NCBI RefSeq assembly: GCF_003403015.1
Contig: NZ_QURL01000001.1
Location: 558,001-622,000, forward strand
DNA length: 64,000 bases
Direction of reading: 5' to 3'
Origin: Fulvimarina endophytica
GTDB taxonomy: Bacteria; Pseudomonadota; Alphaproteobacteria; Rhizobiales; Rhizobiaceae
Shown: positions 19,949 through 30,965 of the stretch, piece by piece
Position numbering within the stretch: the first letter of the stretch is position 1
How the letters are laid out: each line of letters begins with the position of its first letter
Made by a program: the position numbers and the translations under genes
Notes under the pieces: model-generated
The model's database searches: none
What the model saw: only the letters and a program-made list of their open reading frames with translations
What the model was told of the DNA's origin: nothing

Positions 19949-19982
19949 AAAAAGGGCGGCTCCGTTCGGAACCGCCCTTTTT
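19949..19982 (-). terminator. Intrinsic terminator of rplS
   Basis: GGGCGGCTCC / GGAACCGCCC stem with loop GTTC and one mismatch, flanked by AAAAA and TTTTT so it could act on both strands. It lies 33 bp after the rplS stop on the minus strand. Confidence 0.9.
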
Positions 19983-20014
19983 CGAAACTGACAGCCACGA
20001 GGCCGCGCGAAATA

Positions 20015-20476
20015 TTACTCCGCGGCGTTCGCCTTCGCGGCTTCCTTCTCGGCCTTCACCTGATCGCGCTGATCAGCTGCGACCTGACGCGCCTCTTCGT
20101 TCAGCTTGCGCGCACGCACGTTCGTCGCCTCGACGATACGAGCGGACTTACCGCGGCGATTGCGAAGATAGTAGAGCTTGGCGCGGCGGACCTTGCCGCG
20201 GCGCACGACGTCGACCGAATCGAGGATCGGGGACGACACCGGGAACACGCGCTCGATGCCCTCGCCGTAGGAGATCTTGCGAACCGTGAAGTTCTCCTGA
20301 AGTCCGCTGCCCGAGCGGGCGATGCAGACGCCCTCATAGGCCTGGACGCGGGTGCGGGTGCCTTCGGTGACGCGAACGTTCACGCGAACCGTGTCGCCCG
20401 GGGAGAATTCCGGGATCTGACGGATGGCGGCGATGCGCTCGGCTTCGGCGGCTTCGAGTTCCTGAATGATATTCAT
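20015..20476 (-). CDS. rplS: 50S ribosomal protein L19
   Basis: A 153-aa L19 with the conserved core: [41 protein letters not shown] and the basic [24 protein letters not shown]19 lies at the 30S-50S interface. The C-terminus beyond about residue 118 is an extra charged, Ala/Glu/Lys-rich tail, common in alphaproteobacteria. In many relatives rplS follows trmD, but here the upstream gene is an L,D-transpeptidase, so the usual rpsP-rimM-trmD neighbours are missing from this site. A terminator follows. Confidence 0.97.
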   Translation of the reverse strand: MNIIQELEAAEAERIAAIRQIPEFSPGDTVRVNVRVTEGTRTRVQAYEGVCIARSGSGLQENFTVRKISYGEGIERVFPVSSPILDSVDVVRRGKVRRAKLYYLRNRRGKSARIVEATNVRARKLNEEARQVAADQRDQVKAEKEAAKANAAE

Positions 20477-20593
20477 GGCATAGCCTCAATTCGTTGCATT
20501 CCGGAGCGGATAAGACCCCGACATGGCCGATCAAACGGCTCTGTTCTTGTGAGGAAATCGAGGTGTCGTTACACCATGCCCGTCCATTTGTCA

Positions 20594-20627
20594 CGCCCGC
20601 CAAGGAAGAAATCGGCCTCGGCGGGCG
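20594..20627 (-). terminator. Hairpin after the L,D-transpeptidase gene
   Basis: Perfect 8-bp arms CGCCCGCC / GGCGGGCG separated by 18 bases, 7 bp after the transpeptidase stop on the minus strand. No strong T tract follows, so termination is only likely. Confidence 0.4.
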
Positions 20628-20633
20628 CTCGTC

Positions 20634-22202
20634 TCAATCCACGAATTCGACGGTCACGCCGGGCTTGACCATCTTCGCGAGTTCATAGGCATCCCAGTTG
20701 GTCAGACGCACGCAGCCATGGCTGTTCGTCTTGCCGATCTTGGACGGCTCCGGCGTACCGTGGATGCCGTAGGTCGGCTTGGACAGGGCGATCCAGACCG
20801 AGCCGACCGGGCCGTTCGGGCCGGGCGGGATGGTAAGAACCTTGTCGTTTTCGCCCTGTTTGAAATTGATCTTCGGGTTGTAGGTGTAGTTCGGATCGAA
20901 GGCGATCCGGTTCACCTGCACCGTCCCGGAGGGTGACGGCGTGGAGGACGAACCGATGGTCGACGGATAGGCCGCGATGAGATCGCCCATCGCATCGTAG
21001 ACGCGCACCTGTTCGCGCCCCTTGTCGGCGACGATTCGCGCGACCTTGCCGGTCACGTTCTGCCCCACGCTCATCACCTTGATTCGCGTGCCGGCACGCG
21101 TGAAGTCGGCGCCGGGATTGATCGCCTTCAGATAGTCCTCGTCCATATGGAACTGCTCGGCGAGCTTCTCGGTCGGCGTCTCGAAGCTCATATGGTCGAG
21201 TTGCGCTTTCTCGGCATAGTCGGTCGGGATCGAGGCGACGAAGGGCCCCGCAACGTCCTCGGCGGTCAATTCGTAGGTGACGACCGCCGGGCCGCCCGTG
21301 CGATCCAGCTCCTCGGCAAGCGCCCGGCTGTCGCCCGTCGAGAGCTTTCGGCCGTACTTCTCCTCATAGGCGGCGACGGCCTTGTTGACGTTCGAGCCCA
21401 TGCGTCCGTCGATGACGCCCGGGCTCATCCCGGCACGATCGAGGATGACTTGGAGAGCTGCGACCGCCGCCTTCTTGTCCGGACCCTGAGGTGTTGCGAC
21501 CTGAGGTGCGGGATCGGTCTCCTGGATCGTCTGTTCGCGGAATTGCTGATCGAGGAATTCTCCGACCGAGGATGCGCCGTCGTTCACGATCGGCGCGCCG
21601 GGAGCCGGCAGTTCCGCCACATCGGAGCTTTGCGGCGTCAGCGGCGGCACGTCACTCTGAGGCGTCAGCGGCGGCACCTCGCCCTGCGGGGTCAGAGGCG
21701 GAACCTCGCTCTGCGGCAGTTCGGCGGACTGAGTCTCAGGAGCGGCATCCATGAGGCCACCATCCGGCGCCGGCAGCGGCGAGGCCTCCACCGGGCCGCT
21801 TTCGTAGCGACGATTGTCGTAGGGATCGATCGTATTCGGAGCCTGGTCGAAGCCTCCACCATTGCCGAACCCCTGCTGGCCCGGCTCGATGAAGGCCGGA
21901 CCTTCCAGCGTCACGCCGGGAGGCGGGGGACGATCGAAGACCTGGCTCCCACGGCTGTCGAACTGCGCTCCGCCCTGCGGCGCGCGGTCCGGCTGAATGA
22001 CCGCGACCACGCGGCCGTTGATGTCCAGAAAGACTTCGCGTCCGTACTCGTCGATGAAGGATTCGACCGCCTGCGAGGGGATGCCGTTGGGAAGATAACG
22101 CTGCTGCGCGTTCACAGTCCCGCTTGCCGCCAGAACGCAGCTTATGATCGCGCCCGCACTCAGAACGCTCTGCGACAAGGACTTCTTCGGCCCGCGACCC
22201 AT
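20634..22202 (-). CDS. Periplasmic L,D-transpeptidase with peptidoglycan-binding domain
   Basis: A 522-aa exported enzyme. Residues 1-32 form a signal peptide ending VNAQ. A long Pro/Gln-rich region follows, including three 9-residue repeats of the type VPPLTPQxE. A PG_binding_1-like helical repeat lies around 250-300 (AALQVILDRAG ... VIDGRMGSNVNKAV) and the YkuD domain occupies the C-terminus with HGTPEP ... NSHGCVRLTN, catalytic Cys near 497. It should make 3-3 cross-links or anchor proteins to peptidoglycan. The Pro-rich part probably spans the periplasm. A sister enzyme, lipoprotein-type, is encoded at 4855. Confidence 0.93.
   Translation of the reverse strand: MGRGPKKSLSQSVLSAGAIISCVLAASGTVNAQQRYLPNGIPSQAVESFIDEYGREVFLDINGRVVAVIQPDRAPQGGAQFDSRGSQVFDRPPPPGVTLEGPAFIEPGQQGFGNGGGFDQAPNTIDPYDNRRYESGPVEASPLPAPDGGLMDAAPETQSAELPQSEVPPLTPQGEVPPLTPQSDVPPLTPQSSDVAELPAPGAPIVNDGASSVGEFLDQQFREQTIQETDPAPQVATPQGPDKKAAVAALQVILDRAGMSPGVIDGRMGSNVNKAVAAYEEKYGRKLSTGDSRALAEELDRTGGPAVVTYELTAEDVAGPFVASIPTDYAEKAQLDHMSFETPTEKLAEQFHMDEDYLKAINPGADFTRAGTRIKVMSVGQNVTGKVARIVADKGREQVRVYDAMGDLIAAYPSTIGSSSTPSPSGTVQVNRIAFDPNYTYNPKINFKQGENDKVLTIPPGPNGPVGSVWIALSKPTYGIHGTPEPSKIGKTNSHGCVRLTNWDAYELAKMVKPGVTVEFVD
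21631..21711 (-). repeat. Three 27-bp tandem repeats within the L,D-transpeptidase gene
   Basis: Units 21631-21657, 21658-21684 and 21685-21711 differ at a few positions and encode the 9-residue PQxEVPPLT-type repeat. All are in frame. Confidence 0.9.
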
Positions 22203-22445
22203 TCGGTTTCATCCCCATTTCGATCATCCGCGGACCGCTTCGCACGACGGCATTCATGCACGTCGAAAACCGATACCGCCGGTTCTGGATCGCTTATGCC
22301 GACTGAACCAGACATGAAGATGGCCATGGCGGCCCGGAGCTTGCATCGACCTTTCCAAATGACGCGGCTTGTCCTCGGCCGAGCCATGCCGCTATCGAAG
22401 GGCATTCGTCGGCCGAGCCGATCAATTCGCAGAAGGAAACCATCC

Positions 22446-22706
22446 ATGACCACCGCATTGCCGGACCGCCTCTCCATCGATCCAGACAGCCCGCATTACG
22501 ACGAGGAGGTCCTCGGTCAGGATATCGGCGTGATCTTCAACGGGAAAGAGAAGACCAATGTCGAGGAGTATTGCGTTTCCGAAGGATGGATCAAAGTCCA
22601 GGCCGGCAAGTCGCGCGACCGGCACGGCAACCCGCTCAAGATCAAGTTGAAGGGTACGGTCGAGCCTTACGTGAAGGACGCGAGCGTCGAAAGCACCGAC
22701 GACTGA
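22446..22706 (+). CDS. DUF3297 family protein
   Basis: An 86-aa acidic protein of the DUF3297 family, recognised by LPDRLSIDPDSPHYDEE, IGVIFNGKEKTNVEEYC, VSEGWIKVQAGK and LKGTVEPYV. The family is conserved in many proteobacteria but has no known function that I can name. AGAAGGA precedes the ATG at 22446. It is divergent from the L,D-transpeptidase gene, with 243 bp between the two starts. It is convergent with hupB. Confidence 0.88.
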   Translation: MTTALPDRLSIDPDSPHYDEEVLGQDIGVIFNGKEKTNVEEYCVSEGWIKVQAGKSRDRHGNPLKIKLKGTVEPYVKDASVESTDD

Positions 22707-22829
22707 GCGATGCCGGATGGAGGGCGAAGTCGGCGGCAGATCGCACTTCGCCCGCCCGGCGCATCAGGCAGGCCTCATCGATCGATCGAGTGCGTGGAAG
22801 GCGGCGAAAAGATCCGGTCGCCAAATACG

Positions 22830-22868
22830 AAAAAGGCTTCCGTCGTCGCTTGCGCGGCGGGAAGCCTT
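22830..22868 (-). terminator. Intrinsic terminator of hupB
   Basis: Arms AAGGCTTCC (22833-22841) and GGAAGCCTT (22860-22868) with an inner GC-rich pairing, followed on the minus strand by TTTTT. It lies 51 bp after the hupB stop. Confidence 0.85.
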
Positions 22869-22918
22869 GGATGGAAGGCAGTCGGCGCCGCGCAAGCGGC
22901 ACCGGAGCCAACCGGATC

Positions 22919-23194
22919 TTACTTGTTGACCGAGTCCTTGAGACCCTTGCCCGGCGTGAACTTCGGAACGTTGCGAGCGGGAATGTCGACTTCGGCGCCG
23001 GTCGAAGGGTTGCGGCCCTTGGAGGCGTTACGATGGGTGACGGCGAAGGTGCCGAAGCCAACGAGACGGATGTCGCCGCCGTCAGCCAGCGTCTCCTCGA
23101 TCGTCGCGAAAACGGCGTCGACTGCAGCGGTCGCCTGCTGCTTGGAAAGATCGGCTTTTTCCGAAACCGCGCTTACGAGTTCGTTCTTGTTCAT
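22919..23194 (-). CDS. hupB: DNA-binding protein HU
   Basis: A 91-aa HU protein. MNKNELVSAVSEKADLSK starts the dimerising helices, GFGTFAV is the conserved turn, and RNPSTGAEVDIPARNVPKFTPGK is the DNA-embracing beta arm with its intercalating Pro. It compacts and bends DNA. ATG 23194 has GGAG ten bases upstream; a TTG three codons earlier is unlikely. lon lies upstream in the same direction, an order shared by many alphaproteobacteria. Confidence 0.96.
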   Translation of the reverse strand: MNKNELVSAVSEKADLSKQQATAAVDAVFATIEETLADGGDIRLVGFGTFAVTHRNASKGRNPSTGAEVDIPARNVPKFTPGKGLKDSVNK

Positions 23195-23285
23195 AGGATA
23201 CAATCTCCAGGCTTTAGACTCACTGCGCTACGATCGCGCCGATGGTGGTGGAATGTGGCCTAGAAAAGCCCCTACAGCAACGTCT

Positions 23286-23341
23286 GGGCGCCCCGCATTG
23301 GCCGGAAACTCGTGAAATTTCCGATCTTCTGCGGGGCGCCC
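23286..23341 (-). other. Long nested inverted repeat between lon and hupB
   Basis: Outer arms GGGCGCCCCGCA (23286-23297) and TGCGGGGCGCCC (23330-23341) pair perfectly over 12 bp, and the interior contains CGGAAA / TTTCCG (23303-23308 and 23318-23323). It begins 22 bp after the lon stop. No T tract follows, so it may be a stabilising or Rho-linked 3' structure and not a simple terminator. Confidence 0.7.
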
Positions 23342-23363
23342 GGTTAAAACTGCTACGGTGCGC

Positions 23364-25787
23364 TTAGTGTGCAACAGCCGTTGCGCCATCCTCTTCGAGC
23401 GGCGGACGGTTCTGAAGCGGCTCGTCTTCCTCGGACCACTCGACGGCTTCCGGCTGGCGAACGAGGGCGTGGGAGAGAACCTCGCCCATGCGCGAGACGG
23501 GGACGATTTCCAGATTGTTCTTCACGTTGTCCGGAATATCCGCCAGATCCTTGGCGTTTTCCTCCGGTATGAGAACCTTCTTGATACCCCCGCGGAGAGC
23601 CGCGAGCAGCTTCTCTTTGAGACCGCCGATCGGGAGCACGCGCCCCCGAAGGGTGATCTCGCCGGTCATCGCGATATCGCGCCGAACCGGGATACCGGTC
23701 AGCACGGAGACGATCGCGGTGGCCATCGCGGTTCCCGCCGACGGACCGTCCTTGGGCGTCGCACCTTCGGGCACGTGGACGTGAATGTCCCGCTTCTCGA
23801 AGAGCGGCGGCTTCACCCCGTAATCGAGGGCACGTGAGCGCACATAGGACGCGGCAGCCGAGATCGACTCCTTCATCACGTCCTTCAGGTTGCCCGTGAC
23901 CGTCATCTTGCCCTTGCCGGGCATCATGATGCCTTCGATCGTCAGGAGCTCGCCGCCGACTTCCGTCCAGGCAAGCCCGGTGACGACGCCCACCTGATCC
24001 TCGAGTTCGGCCTCGCCGTAGCGATAGCGGGCGACGCCGAGATAGTCGGAGATGTTCTCCTTCGTGACATGGACCTTCGAGGTCTCACCCTTGAGGATCG
24101 AGGTGACCGCCTTGCGGGCGAGCGTCATCAGCTCACGTTCGAAGTTACGGACACCGGCTTCCCGGGTGTAGCGGCGAGCGATCTCGTAGAGCGCGCTGTC
24201 GTCCACCGAGAACTCCTCCGCCTTCAGCGCATGATCGCGGATCGCCTTCTGCAGCAGATGCCGCTTGGCGATCTCGACCTTCTCGTCCTCGGTGTAGCCG
24301 GCGATCCGGATGACCTCCATCCGGTCCATGAGCGGGCCCGGGATGTTCAGCGTGTTCGCCGTCGTCACGAACATCACCGGCGAGAGGTCGTATTCGACCT
24401 CCAGATAGTGGTCCATGAACGTGGAGTTCTGCTCCGGATCCAGCACCTCGAGCAGCGCCGACGACGGATCGCCGCGGAAGTCCTGGCCCATCTTGTCGAT
24501 CTCGTCGAGAAGGAACAGCGGGTTGGACTTCTTTGCCTTCTTCATCGACTGGATGATCTTGCCCGGCATCGAGCCGATATAGGTCCGCCGATGACCGCGG
24601 ATCTCAGATTCGTCGCGCACACCGCCGAGAGCCATCCGCACATATTCGCGGCCGGTCGCCTTGGCGATCGACTTGGCGAGCGAGGTCTTGCCGACGCCCG
24701 GAGGGCCGACGAGGCAGAGGATCGGACCCTTCAGCTTGTTCTGCCGGCTCTGGACCGCGAGATATTCGACGATGCGCTCCTTGACCTTGTCGAGGCCGTA
24801 ATGATCGCCGTCGAGGATCGCCTCGGCCTTGTTGAGATCGATCTTCACGCGCGACTTGGAGCCCCAGGGCAATCCGAGCAGCCAATCGAGATAGTTGCGC
24901 ACCACCGTCGATTCGGCGGACATCGGCGACATCTGCTTGAGCTTCTTGAGCTCGGCATTGGCCTTGTCCGACGCTTCCTTGGAGAGCTTCGTCTTCTTGA
25001 TGCGCTCCTCCAGTTCGGCCATCTCGTCGCGGCCGTCCTCGCCGTCGCCGAGCTCCTTCTGGATCGCCTTCATCTGCTCGTTCAGATAGTATTCCCGCTG
25101 GGTCTTCTCCATCTGACGCTTCACGCGCGAACGGATCCGCTTCTCCACCTGAAGAACGGAGATCTCCGACTCCATGAAGCCGAGCGCCTTTTCCAGCCGC
25201 GCCTTGACCGAGGTCAACGACAGCATGTCCTGCTTCTCGGGAAGCTTGATCGCGAGATGGGAGGCGATCGTGTCGGCGAGCTTCGAATAGTCCTCGATCT
25301 GCGTGGCCGCACCGACGACCTCGGGAGAGATCTTCTTGTTCAGCTTCACGTAGTTCTCGAACTCCGACACGACCGAGCGCGCCAGGGCCTCGAGTTCGAC
25401 ATCGTCGTCCTCGTCGTCGACGACGACGGAGGCCTCGGCCTCATACCACTCCTGCCGATCAGAGAAGCGCTCGATCCTCGCACGGGACATGCCCTCGACG
25501 AGCACCTTGACCGTGCCGTCGGGCAGCTTGAGCAGCTGCAGGACGTTGGCCAGCGTTCCGATATCGTAGATCGCGTCGGCCGAGGGATCCTCGTCGCCGG
25601 CATTCATCTGCGTGGCCAAGAGGATCTGCTTGTCCGCGCCCATGACCTCTTCGAGCGCCTTGATCGATTTCTCGCGCCCGACGAAGAGCGGAACGATCAT
25701 GTGCGGGAAAACGACGATGTCGCGGAGCGGAAGCACCGGATAAAGGTTGCGTTCGGTCCCGTCCCGGCTTTCCGGCAAATTGGACAT
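23364..25787 (-). CDS. lon: ATP-dependent protease Lon
   Basis: An 807-aa cytosolic AAA+ protease that degrades misfolded and regulatory proteins. The N-terminal substrate domain begins [20 protein letters not shown]. The AAA+ module has Walker [10 protein letters not shown] and Walker B FLLDEIDK. The protease domain has the Ser-Lys dyad: Ser683 in KDGPSAGTA and Lys724 in [10 protein letters not shown]. The C-terminal 30 residues are acidic. GAAAGGA precedes the ATG. A heat-shock-type promoter candidate lies at 25880-25908, 93 bases upstream. clpX and clpP are encoded upstream in the same direction, with hupB downstream. Confidence 0.98.
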   Translation of the reverse strand: MSNLPESRDGTERNLYPVLPLRDIVVFPHMIVPLFVGREKSIKALEEVMGADKQILLATQMNAGDEDPSADAIYDIGTLANVLQLLKLPDGTVKVLVEGMSRARIERFSDRQEWYEAEASVVVDDEDDDVELEALARSVVSEFENYVKLNKKISPEVVGAATQIEDYSKLADTIASHLAIKLPEKQDMLSLTSVKARLEKALGFMESEISVLQVEKRIRSRVKRQMEKTQREYYLNEQMKAIQKELGDGEDGRDEMAELEERIKKTKLSKEASDKANAELKKLKQMSPMSAESTVVRNYLDWLLGLPWGSKSRVKIDLNKAEAILDGDHYGLDKVKERIVEYLAVQSRQNKLKGPILCLVGPPGVGKTSLAKSIAKATGREYVRMALGGVRDESEIRGHRRTYIGSMPGKIIQSMKKAKKSNPLFLLDEIDKMGQDFRGDPSSALLEVLDPEQNSTFMDHYLEVEYDLSPVMFVTTANTLNIPGPLMDRMEVIRIAGYTEDEKVEIAKRHLLQKAIRDHALKAEEFSVDDSALYEIARRYTREAGVRNFERELMTLARKAVTSILKGETSKVHVTKENISDYLGVARYRYGEAELEDQVGVVTGLAWTEVGGELLTIEGIMMPGKGKMTVTGNLKDVMKESISAAASYVRSRALDYGVKPPLFEKRDIHVHVPEGATPKDGPSAGTAMATAIVSVLTGIPVRRDIAMTGEITLRGRVLPIGGLKEKLLAALRGGIKKVLIPEENAKDLADIPDNVKNNLEIVPVSRMGEVLSHALVRQPEAVEWSEEDEPLQNRPPLEEDGATAVAH

Positions 25788-25879
25788 GGAATTTCCTTTC
25801 TACGGCGTCTGCCGTCTGATCGGCCCTTCGGCATGACCCTCGTTCAAGCGGTCCCGCCGAATGCCATCGTCACCGGCGA

Positions 25880-25908
25880 ATGTGGGGCCCGAACACCGGG
25901 TTTGCAAG
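25880..25908 (-). promoter_or_regulatory. RpoH-like promoter of lon
   Basis: On the minus strand CTTGCA (25908-25903), a 15-base spacer, then CCCCACAT (25887-25880). This is close to the E. coli sigma-32 pattern CTTGAA / CCCCATNT. The -10 part fits the alphaproteobacterial consensus less well. Confidence 0.45.
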
Positions 25909-25994
25909 CGCTCTGAGCGTTACAGAACTGTCGTTCGCGAAGCTTTCCAGCCTTCTGAAATCGCACGGTTCGCTCGACTCATCCAGCTCGGCGA

Positions 25995-26030
25995 AAAGCA
26001 AAACCCGCCGCATGGGGACCATGCGACGGG
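25995..26030 (-). terminator. Terminator of clpX
   Basis: Stem CCCGCCGCATGG / CCATGCGACGGG (26004-26015 and 26019-26030) with one mismatch and loop GGA. On the minus strand it is followed by TTTTGCTTTTC. It begins 30 bp after the clpX stop. Confidence 0.75.
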
Positions 26031-26059
26031 CTCGCCGAACTCGTTCAGAATGTCTGCGG

Positions 26060-27328
<1,269 letters not shown>

Positions 27329-27441
27329 GCGTCTTTCCTTTCGGTTCGGGCTTGCGCGAAAAGCCCGTCTCTGATCCGCTCCAACTTAATGACTGACGCG
27401 CAGCTTAGCAAAGTCGGTGGCAGTTTTGCGACGTTTCGTCT

Positions 27442-27464
27442 TCGATTCCGATTTCCGGAATCGA
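27442..27464. promoter_or_regulatory. Palindrome upstream of clpX
   Basis: Perfect 9-bp arms TCGATTCCG and CGGAATCGA with the 5-base centre ATTTC, 114-136 bases before the clpX start. No T tract follows. It could be an operator or a leader hairpin. Confidence 0.45.
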
Positions 27465-27541
27465 TCATCTCTCAATCGTCTTGAGCGGCGCTTAACGTCG
27501 ACACGCAAGCGCCGCCTTTCCGGTTTCGGCCGAAGGTCCGC

Positions 27542-28180
27542 TCAGGTGGCCGGCGGCGTGACACCCTCCAGATCGGCTCGCGACGAGTAGACCTTGTCGA
27601 TCAGCCCGAACTCCTTCGACTCGTCGGCGGTCAGGAAGTGATCGCGGTCGAGCGTGCGTTCGATCGTCTCGTAGTCCTGCCCGGTGTGCTTCACATAGGT
27701 CTCGTTGAGACGACGCTTGAGCTTGATGATGTCCTGGGCGTGACGCTCGATGTCGGAGGCCTGGCCCGAGAAGCCGCCGCTCGGCTGATGGACCATGATT
27801 CGTGCGTTCGGCGTCGCGAACCGCATGCCCTTCTCGCCAGCGCAGAGCAGGAGCGAGCCCATGGAGGCCGCCTGGCCGATGCAGAGGGTGGAGACGGCCG
27901 GACGGATGAACTGCATCGTGTCGTAGATCGCCATGCCGCTCGTCACCACGCCGCCCGGCGAGTTGATGTAGAGCGCGATCTCCTTCTTCGGGTTTTCGGC
28001 CTCGAGGAAGAGAAGCTGTGCGCAGACCAGGGTCGCCATCGAGTCCTCGATCGGGCCGGTGATGAAGATCACCCGTTCCTTGAGGAGGCGCGAGAAGATG
28101 TCGTAGGCGCGCTCGCCGCGATTGGTCTGCTCCACCACCATGGGCACGAGGTTCATGGCGGTTTCGACGGGATGGGTCAT
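27542..28180 (-). CDS. clpP: ATP-dependent Clp protease proteolytic subunit ClpP
   Basis: A 212-aa serine peptidase forming the double-heptamer chamber used by ClpX and ClpA. The nucleophile is Ser106 in [11 protein letters not shown], the His is His131 in MVHQPSGG, and the third residue is the Asp in the TLDRDHFLT region. ATG 28180 begins [18 protein letters not shown], which matches the rhizobial ClpP start; the frame is open further up but that part is basic and Arg-rich. ATG 28156 is a weaker option. An alphaproteobacterial RpoH-type promoter candidate is at 28263-28292. Confidence 0.97.
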   Translation of the reverse strand: MTHPVETAMNLVPMVVEQTNRGERAYDIFSRLLKERVIFITGPIEDSMATLVCAQLLFLEAENPKKEIALYINSPGGVVTSGMAIYDTMQFIRPAVSTLCIGQAASMGSLLLCAGEKGMRFATPNARIMVHQPSGGFSGQASDIERHAQDIIKLKRRLNETYVKHTGQDYETIERTLDRDHFLTADESKEFGLIDKVYSSRADLEGVTPPAT

Positions 28181-28262
28181 TGGGTAACGATCTCGCTGAT
28201 GGCTTGGCGCATCGGTTCGTCGCGAGCCGATGCGAATCGTGTGGTGGTCTCTGTCCTGTCGT

Positions 28263-28292
28263 AAATAGGACCGAGGCCGGGCGCGATGCAAG
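28263..28292 (-). promoter_or_regulatory. RpoH-like promoter of clpP
   Basis: CTTG (28292-28289) and CCTATTT (28269-28263) on the minus strand fit the alphaproteobacterial RpoH elements CTTG and CYTATNT. The spacer is 19 bases, one or two longer than usual. Confidence 0.45.
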
Positions 28293-28298
28293 GCGGGC

Positions 28299-28323
28299 CC
28301 GCCGATCGCGAGACGATCGGCGG
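28299..28323 (-). terminator. Hairpin after the MscS gene
   Basis: Perfect 10-bp stem CCGCCGATCG / CGATCGGCGG with loop CGAGA, 29 bp after the MscS stop on the minus strand and directly before the clpP promoter candidate. The T tract is missing. Confidence 0.5.
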
Positions 28324-28352
28324 TGGTGCGACGTCGACGGGGCGATCGAGGA

Positions 28353-30764
28353 TCAGCCTCGTCCGTCGCCCGAGGCGTCGATGTCGCTTTCGCCAGGCGG
28401 AATGTGCTTTCCGTTCGCATCGGTCGTTCCGTAGTCCGAGTGGCGTTCGGAGCCCGGCTCACCGGCCTCGGCGGAACGCTCGCCCGGCGAGGGCTCGGCT
28501 TCGATTCGCGGAGCCTCTCCCGGAGCCTCGATCTCGCCCGCCATGCGGATCGGCGGGGCATTGCCCTTGCGATCCTCGCCGAACCAGACCGTCATGTGCG
28601 GGAACGGGATCTCGATGCCGCGCTCGTCGGCCATCCGCTTGATGATGCCGCGATAGGCACGACCGATGCCCCACTGGGTGCCCGGCTTCGTCATCACGCG
28701 GCCCCGCATGACGACGGCCGAGTCGCCGAGCTCCTGAACGCCCCACATATCCATCTCGCCGATGAGGTTCTCGGCGACGGAGGTCGTCTTCAGTTCAGCG
28801 AAGGCGTCGACCATCATCTGTTCGACGTCTTCGAGGTTCTCGCGATACGCGACACCGATATCGGCGACGTAGTAGGCGAAGTCCTTCGAGAAGTTCGAGA
28901 CCTGATCGACCGAAGAGAACGGGATGAGGCACCAGGTGCCGTCGACCGTGCGGATGCCGACGGAACGGACCGTCAACTGTTCCACCGTTCCGCTGACGCC
29001 GTTCACCTCGACGATGTCGCCTTCGTTCATGGCGTTCTGGATCTGGATGAACGCACCGGTGATGATGTCCTGCACGAATTTCTGTGCGCCGAAACCGATG
29101 GCTAGACCGACCACACCGGCACCGGCGAGTAGCGGCGCGATATCGATGCCGAGCTGGCTGAGAACCAGCATCGAGACGATCACGACCATGGCGATCGTGA
29201 AGGCGTTGCGGAACAGGGACAGCAGCGTCCGCTCGCGTGCGGTCGGGATGGTCCCGTAATTCGGATTGAGGCGATATTCGATCCAGGACGAGACCGCGAT
29301 GTAGATCGCAACGCCGACGAACAGGATGATGCCGGCTCCGATCAAGCCGCCGACGAAGCTTTGGCCGACCGAACTCGACAGCCAGGTCGAGTAGCTGGCG
29401 ATCGACCAGGCCTCCAGGACATAGGCGAGAACGGCGATCACGACGAAGATTCGGATCACGGTCAAAACGTTCGGAATGAAGCTGTTGATGCGCTTTTCGA
29501 GCAGCGGCAGCTTTTCCTTCGTCGATTGCGGGATCGGGATGCCTCTCGCGATCCAGCGGCTGAGGATCGACACGATGAGGCCGCCGATCGCCATCGCCGC
29601 GATCGTCTTCAGCGTACCGGCCGCGAGGAAGCTCATCCCCTGATCGGGACTGCGAAGCCACACGATGAAGGCTGCCAGCACGAAGCCGATGGCGACGATC
29701 CACCAGATCTGCCCGAGGAAGGCGTTGATCTGGGCGGAAACACTGGTGTCGCCCTGCTTCTTGGCGCGCTTCAACCGTTCGCGGACGGTGCCGCGGTTCT
29801 TCAGGATGAGGCCGATCGCGAGAAGGACGGAGAAGATGACGACGACGAAGCGCGTCGCATCGGCCGCCTGCACACTCGACGCCGTCCGGATGACCGGGGC
29901 CACGAAGAGGAAGGTGTAGCCGAGGATCGAGATGAAGCGCGACAGCCAGAAATACCAGTAGCTCGCCTGCCGGTTGGAGAACGGGGTGAGGCGCAGCGCG
30001 GGATAGTTGGGAGACACGAAGGAGGCGAGCGCGACCTTCACCATCTCGATCACGAGGAAGGCGTTGAGGAAGAGCTGCTGGTTGAAGCCCGGTTGTCCGT
30101 TCGAGAAGATCGACGCGGCCACGATGCCGCCGGCCCAGGCGAGAAGGATCGAGACCGCATCGATGAGCCCCGACACGATGAGCAGCATGAGCTTGCTCAG
30201 CGGGCTCGCATTAATGCTCGTCTGCGCGAGTTTGCGGAAGATCGGCGCCTTGACCAAGCGGCCGAGCAGAAGGATCGCGAAGACGACGATCGCGACGAGC
30301 CCCACTGGGAGGATCGCCTCGAAGATCGCCGGCAGATCGAGGGAGGTCGCACCCGAAAGGATGCTCCCTGAGGACCGCAGGCTCGTCAGGACCTCGGTGC
30401 CGGTCTCGCTTACATTGCCGATGAAGCCGCGAACGACGTTGGCGATCTGCGCCGGGAGCGTCTGCTCGACCTCACGGGCATCCAGCGCGATCCCGCCGAG
30501 CGTCTGCTCGGCCTCCGATTCCGAGCCGTTCGCCTGCGGCTGATAGGCGGCCGCCTTCAGCGTTTCGATCAGCCGGGCGCGTGTCTCGTTGTTCTCGAGA
30601 ATGGAGATGAGCTCGTCCAGGCTCGCCTGGGCCTTGCTGTCGCTTTCGGAGGTGGACGCTGCGCTGGCGCTCGTCGCCGGCGATGTCTGCGCGTTCACGG
30701 GCGCGATGCCGAAAAGAAAGAGGACCGCCGCGATCATCAAGATCGCCTTCGAAAAGCGATGCAT
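28353..30764 (-). CDS. Large MscS family mechanosensitive channel
   Basis: An 803-aa inner-membrane protein with a cleavable signal peptide (ends NAQTS), a periplasmic domain of about 130 residues, roughly ten hydrophobic segments and a C-terminal MscS module. The pore helix and beta domain are recognised by [33 protein letters not shown] and [15 protein letters not shown]. Overall layout resembles the YbiO/YbdG-type larger channels that release solutes on osmotic downshock. The C-terminal tail after about 725 is acidic and probably disordered. ATG 30764 is preferred over 30770 because AGGA sits six bases before it. Confidence 0.9.
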   Translation of the reverse strand: MHRFSKAILMIAAVLFLFGIAPVNAQTSPATSASAASTSESDSKAQASLDELISILENNETRARLIETLKAAAYQPQANGSESEAEQTLGGIALDAREVEQTLPAQIANVVRGFIGNVSETGTEVLTSLRSSGSILSGATSLDLPAIFEAILPVGLVAIVVFAILLLGRLVKAPIFRKLAQTSINASPLSKLMLLIVSGLIDAVSILLAWAGGIVAASIFSNGQPGFNQQLFLNAFLVIEMVKVALASFVSPNYPALRLTPFSNRQASYWYFWLSRFISILGYTFLFVAPVIRTASSVQAADATRFVVVIFSVLLAIGLILKNRGTVRERLKRAKKQGDTSVSAQINAFLGQIWWIVAIGFVLAAFIVWLRSPDQGMSFLAAGTLKTIAAMAIGGLIVSILSRWIARGIPIPQSTKEKLPLLEKRINSFIPNVLTVIRIFVVIAVLAYVLEAWSIASYSTWLSSSVGQSFVGGLIGAGIILFVGVAIYIAVSSWIEYRLNPNYGTIPTARERTLLSLFRNAFTIAMVVIVSMLVLSQLGIDIAPLLAGAGVVGLAIGFGAQKFVQDIITGAFIQIQNAMNEGDIVEVNGVSGTVEQLTVRSVGIRTVDGTWCLIPFSSVDQVSNFSKDFAYYVADIGVAYRENLEDVEQMMVDAFAELKTTSVAENLIGEMDMWGVQELGDSAVVMRGRVMTKPGTQWGIGRAYRGIIKRMADERGIEIPFPHMTVWFGEDRKGNAPPIRMAGEIEAPGEAPRIEAEPSPGERSAEAGEPGSERHSDYGTTDANGKHIPPGESDIDASGDGRG

Positions 30765-30908
30765 GCACATTCCTGTCGTGTTCTGTCTGTCGTGTCCCGA
30801 GCCGAACCCGTAGGCGGCAAAACGCTCATGTAGAAAGCTGTTCGGAAATGTCCGCCCCGACTGGCCGACGCCTTTGGCAAGAACGTGACGTTCGGGGCCG
30901 ATGCAAAG

Positions 30909-30937
30909 AAAAAGGCCGGCTACCAGCCGACCTTTTT
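30909..30937 (-). terminator. Intrinsic terminator of tig
   Basis: AAAAAGG ... CCTTTTT with an inner GGCT / AGCC pair and loop ACC, flanked by a T tract on either strand. It lies 28 bp after the tig stop. Confidence 0.8.
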
Positions 30938-30965
30938 GTCTCGTTCACCGTTCGGTGGCGAAGCG

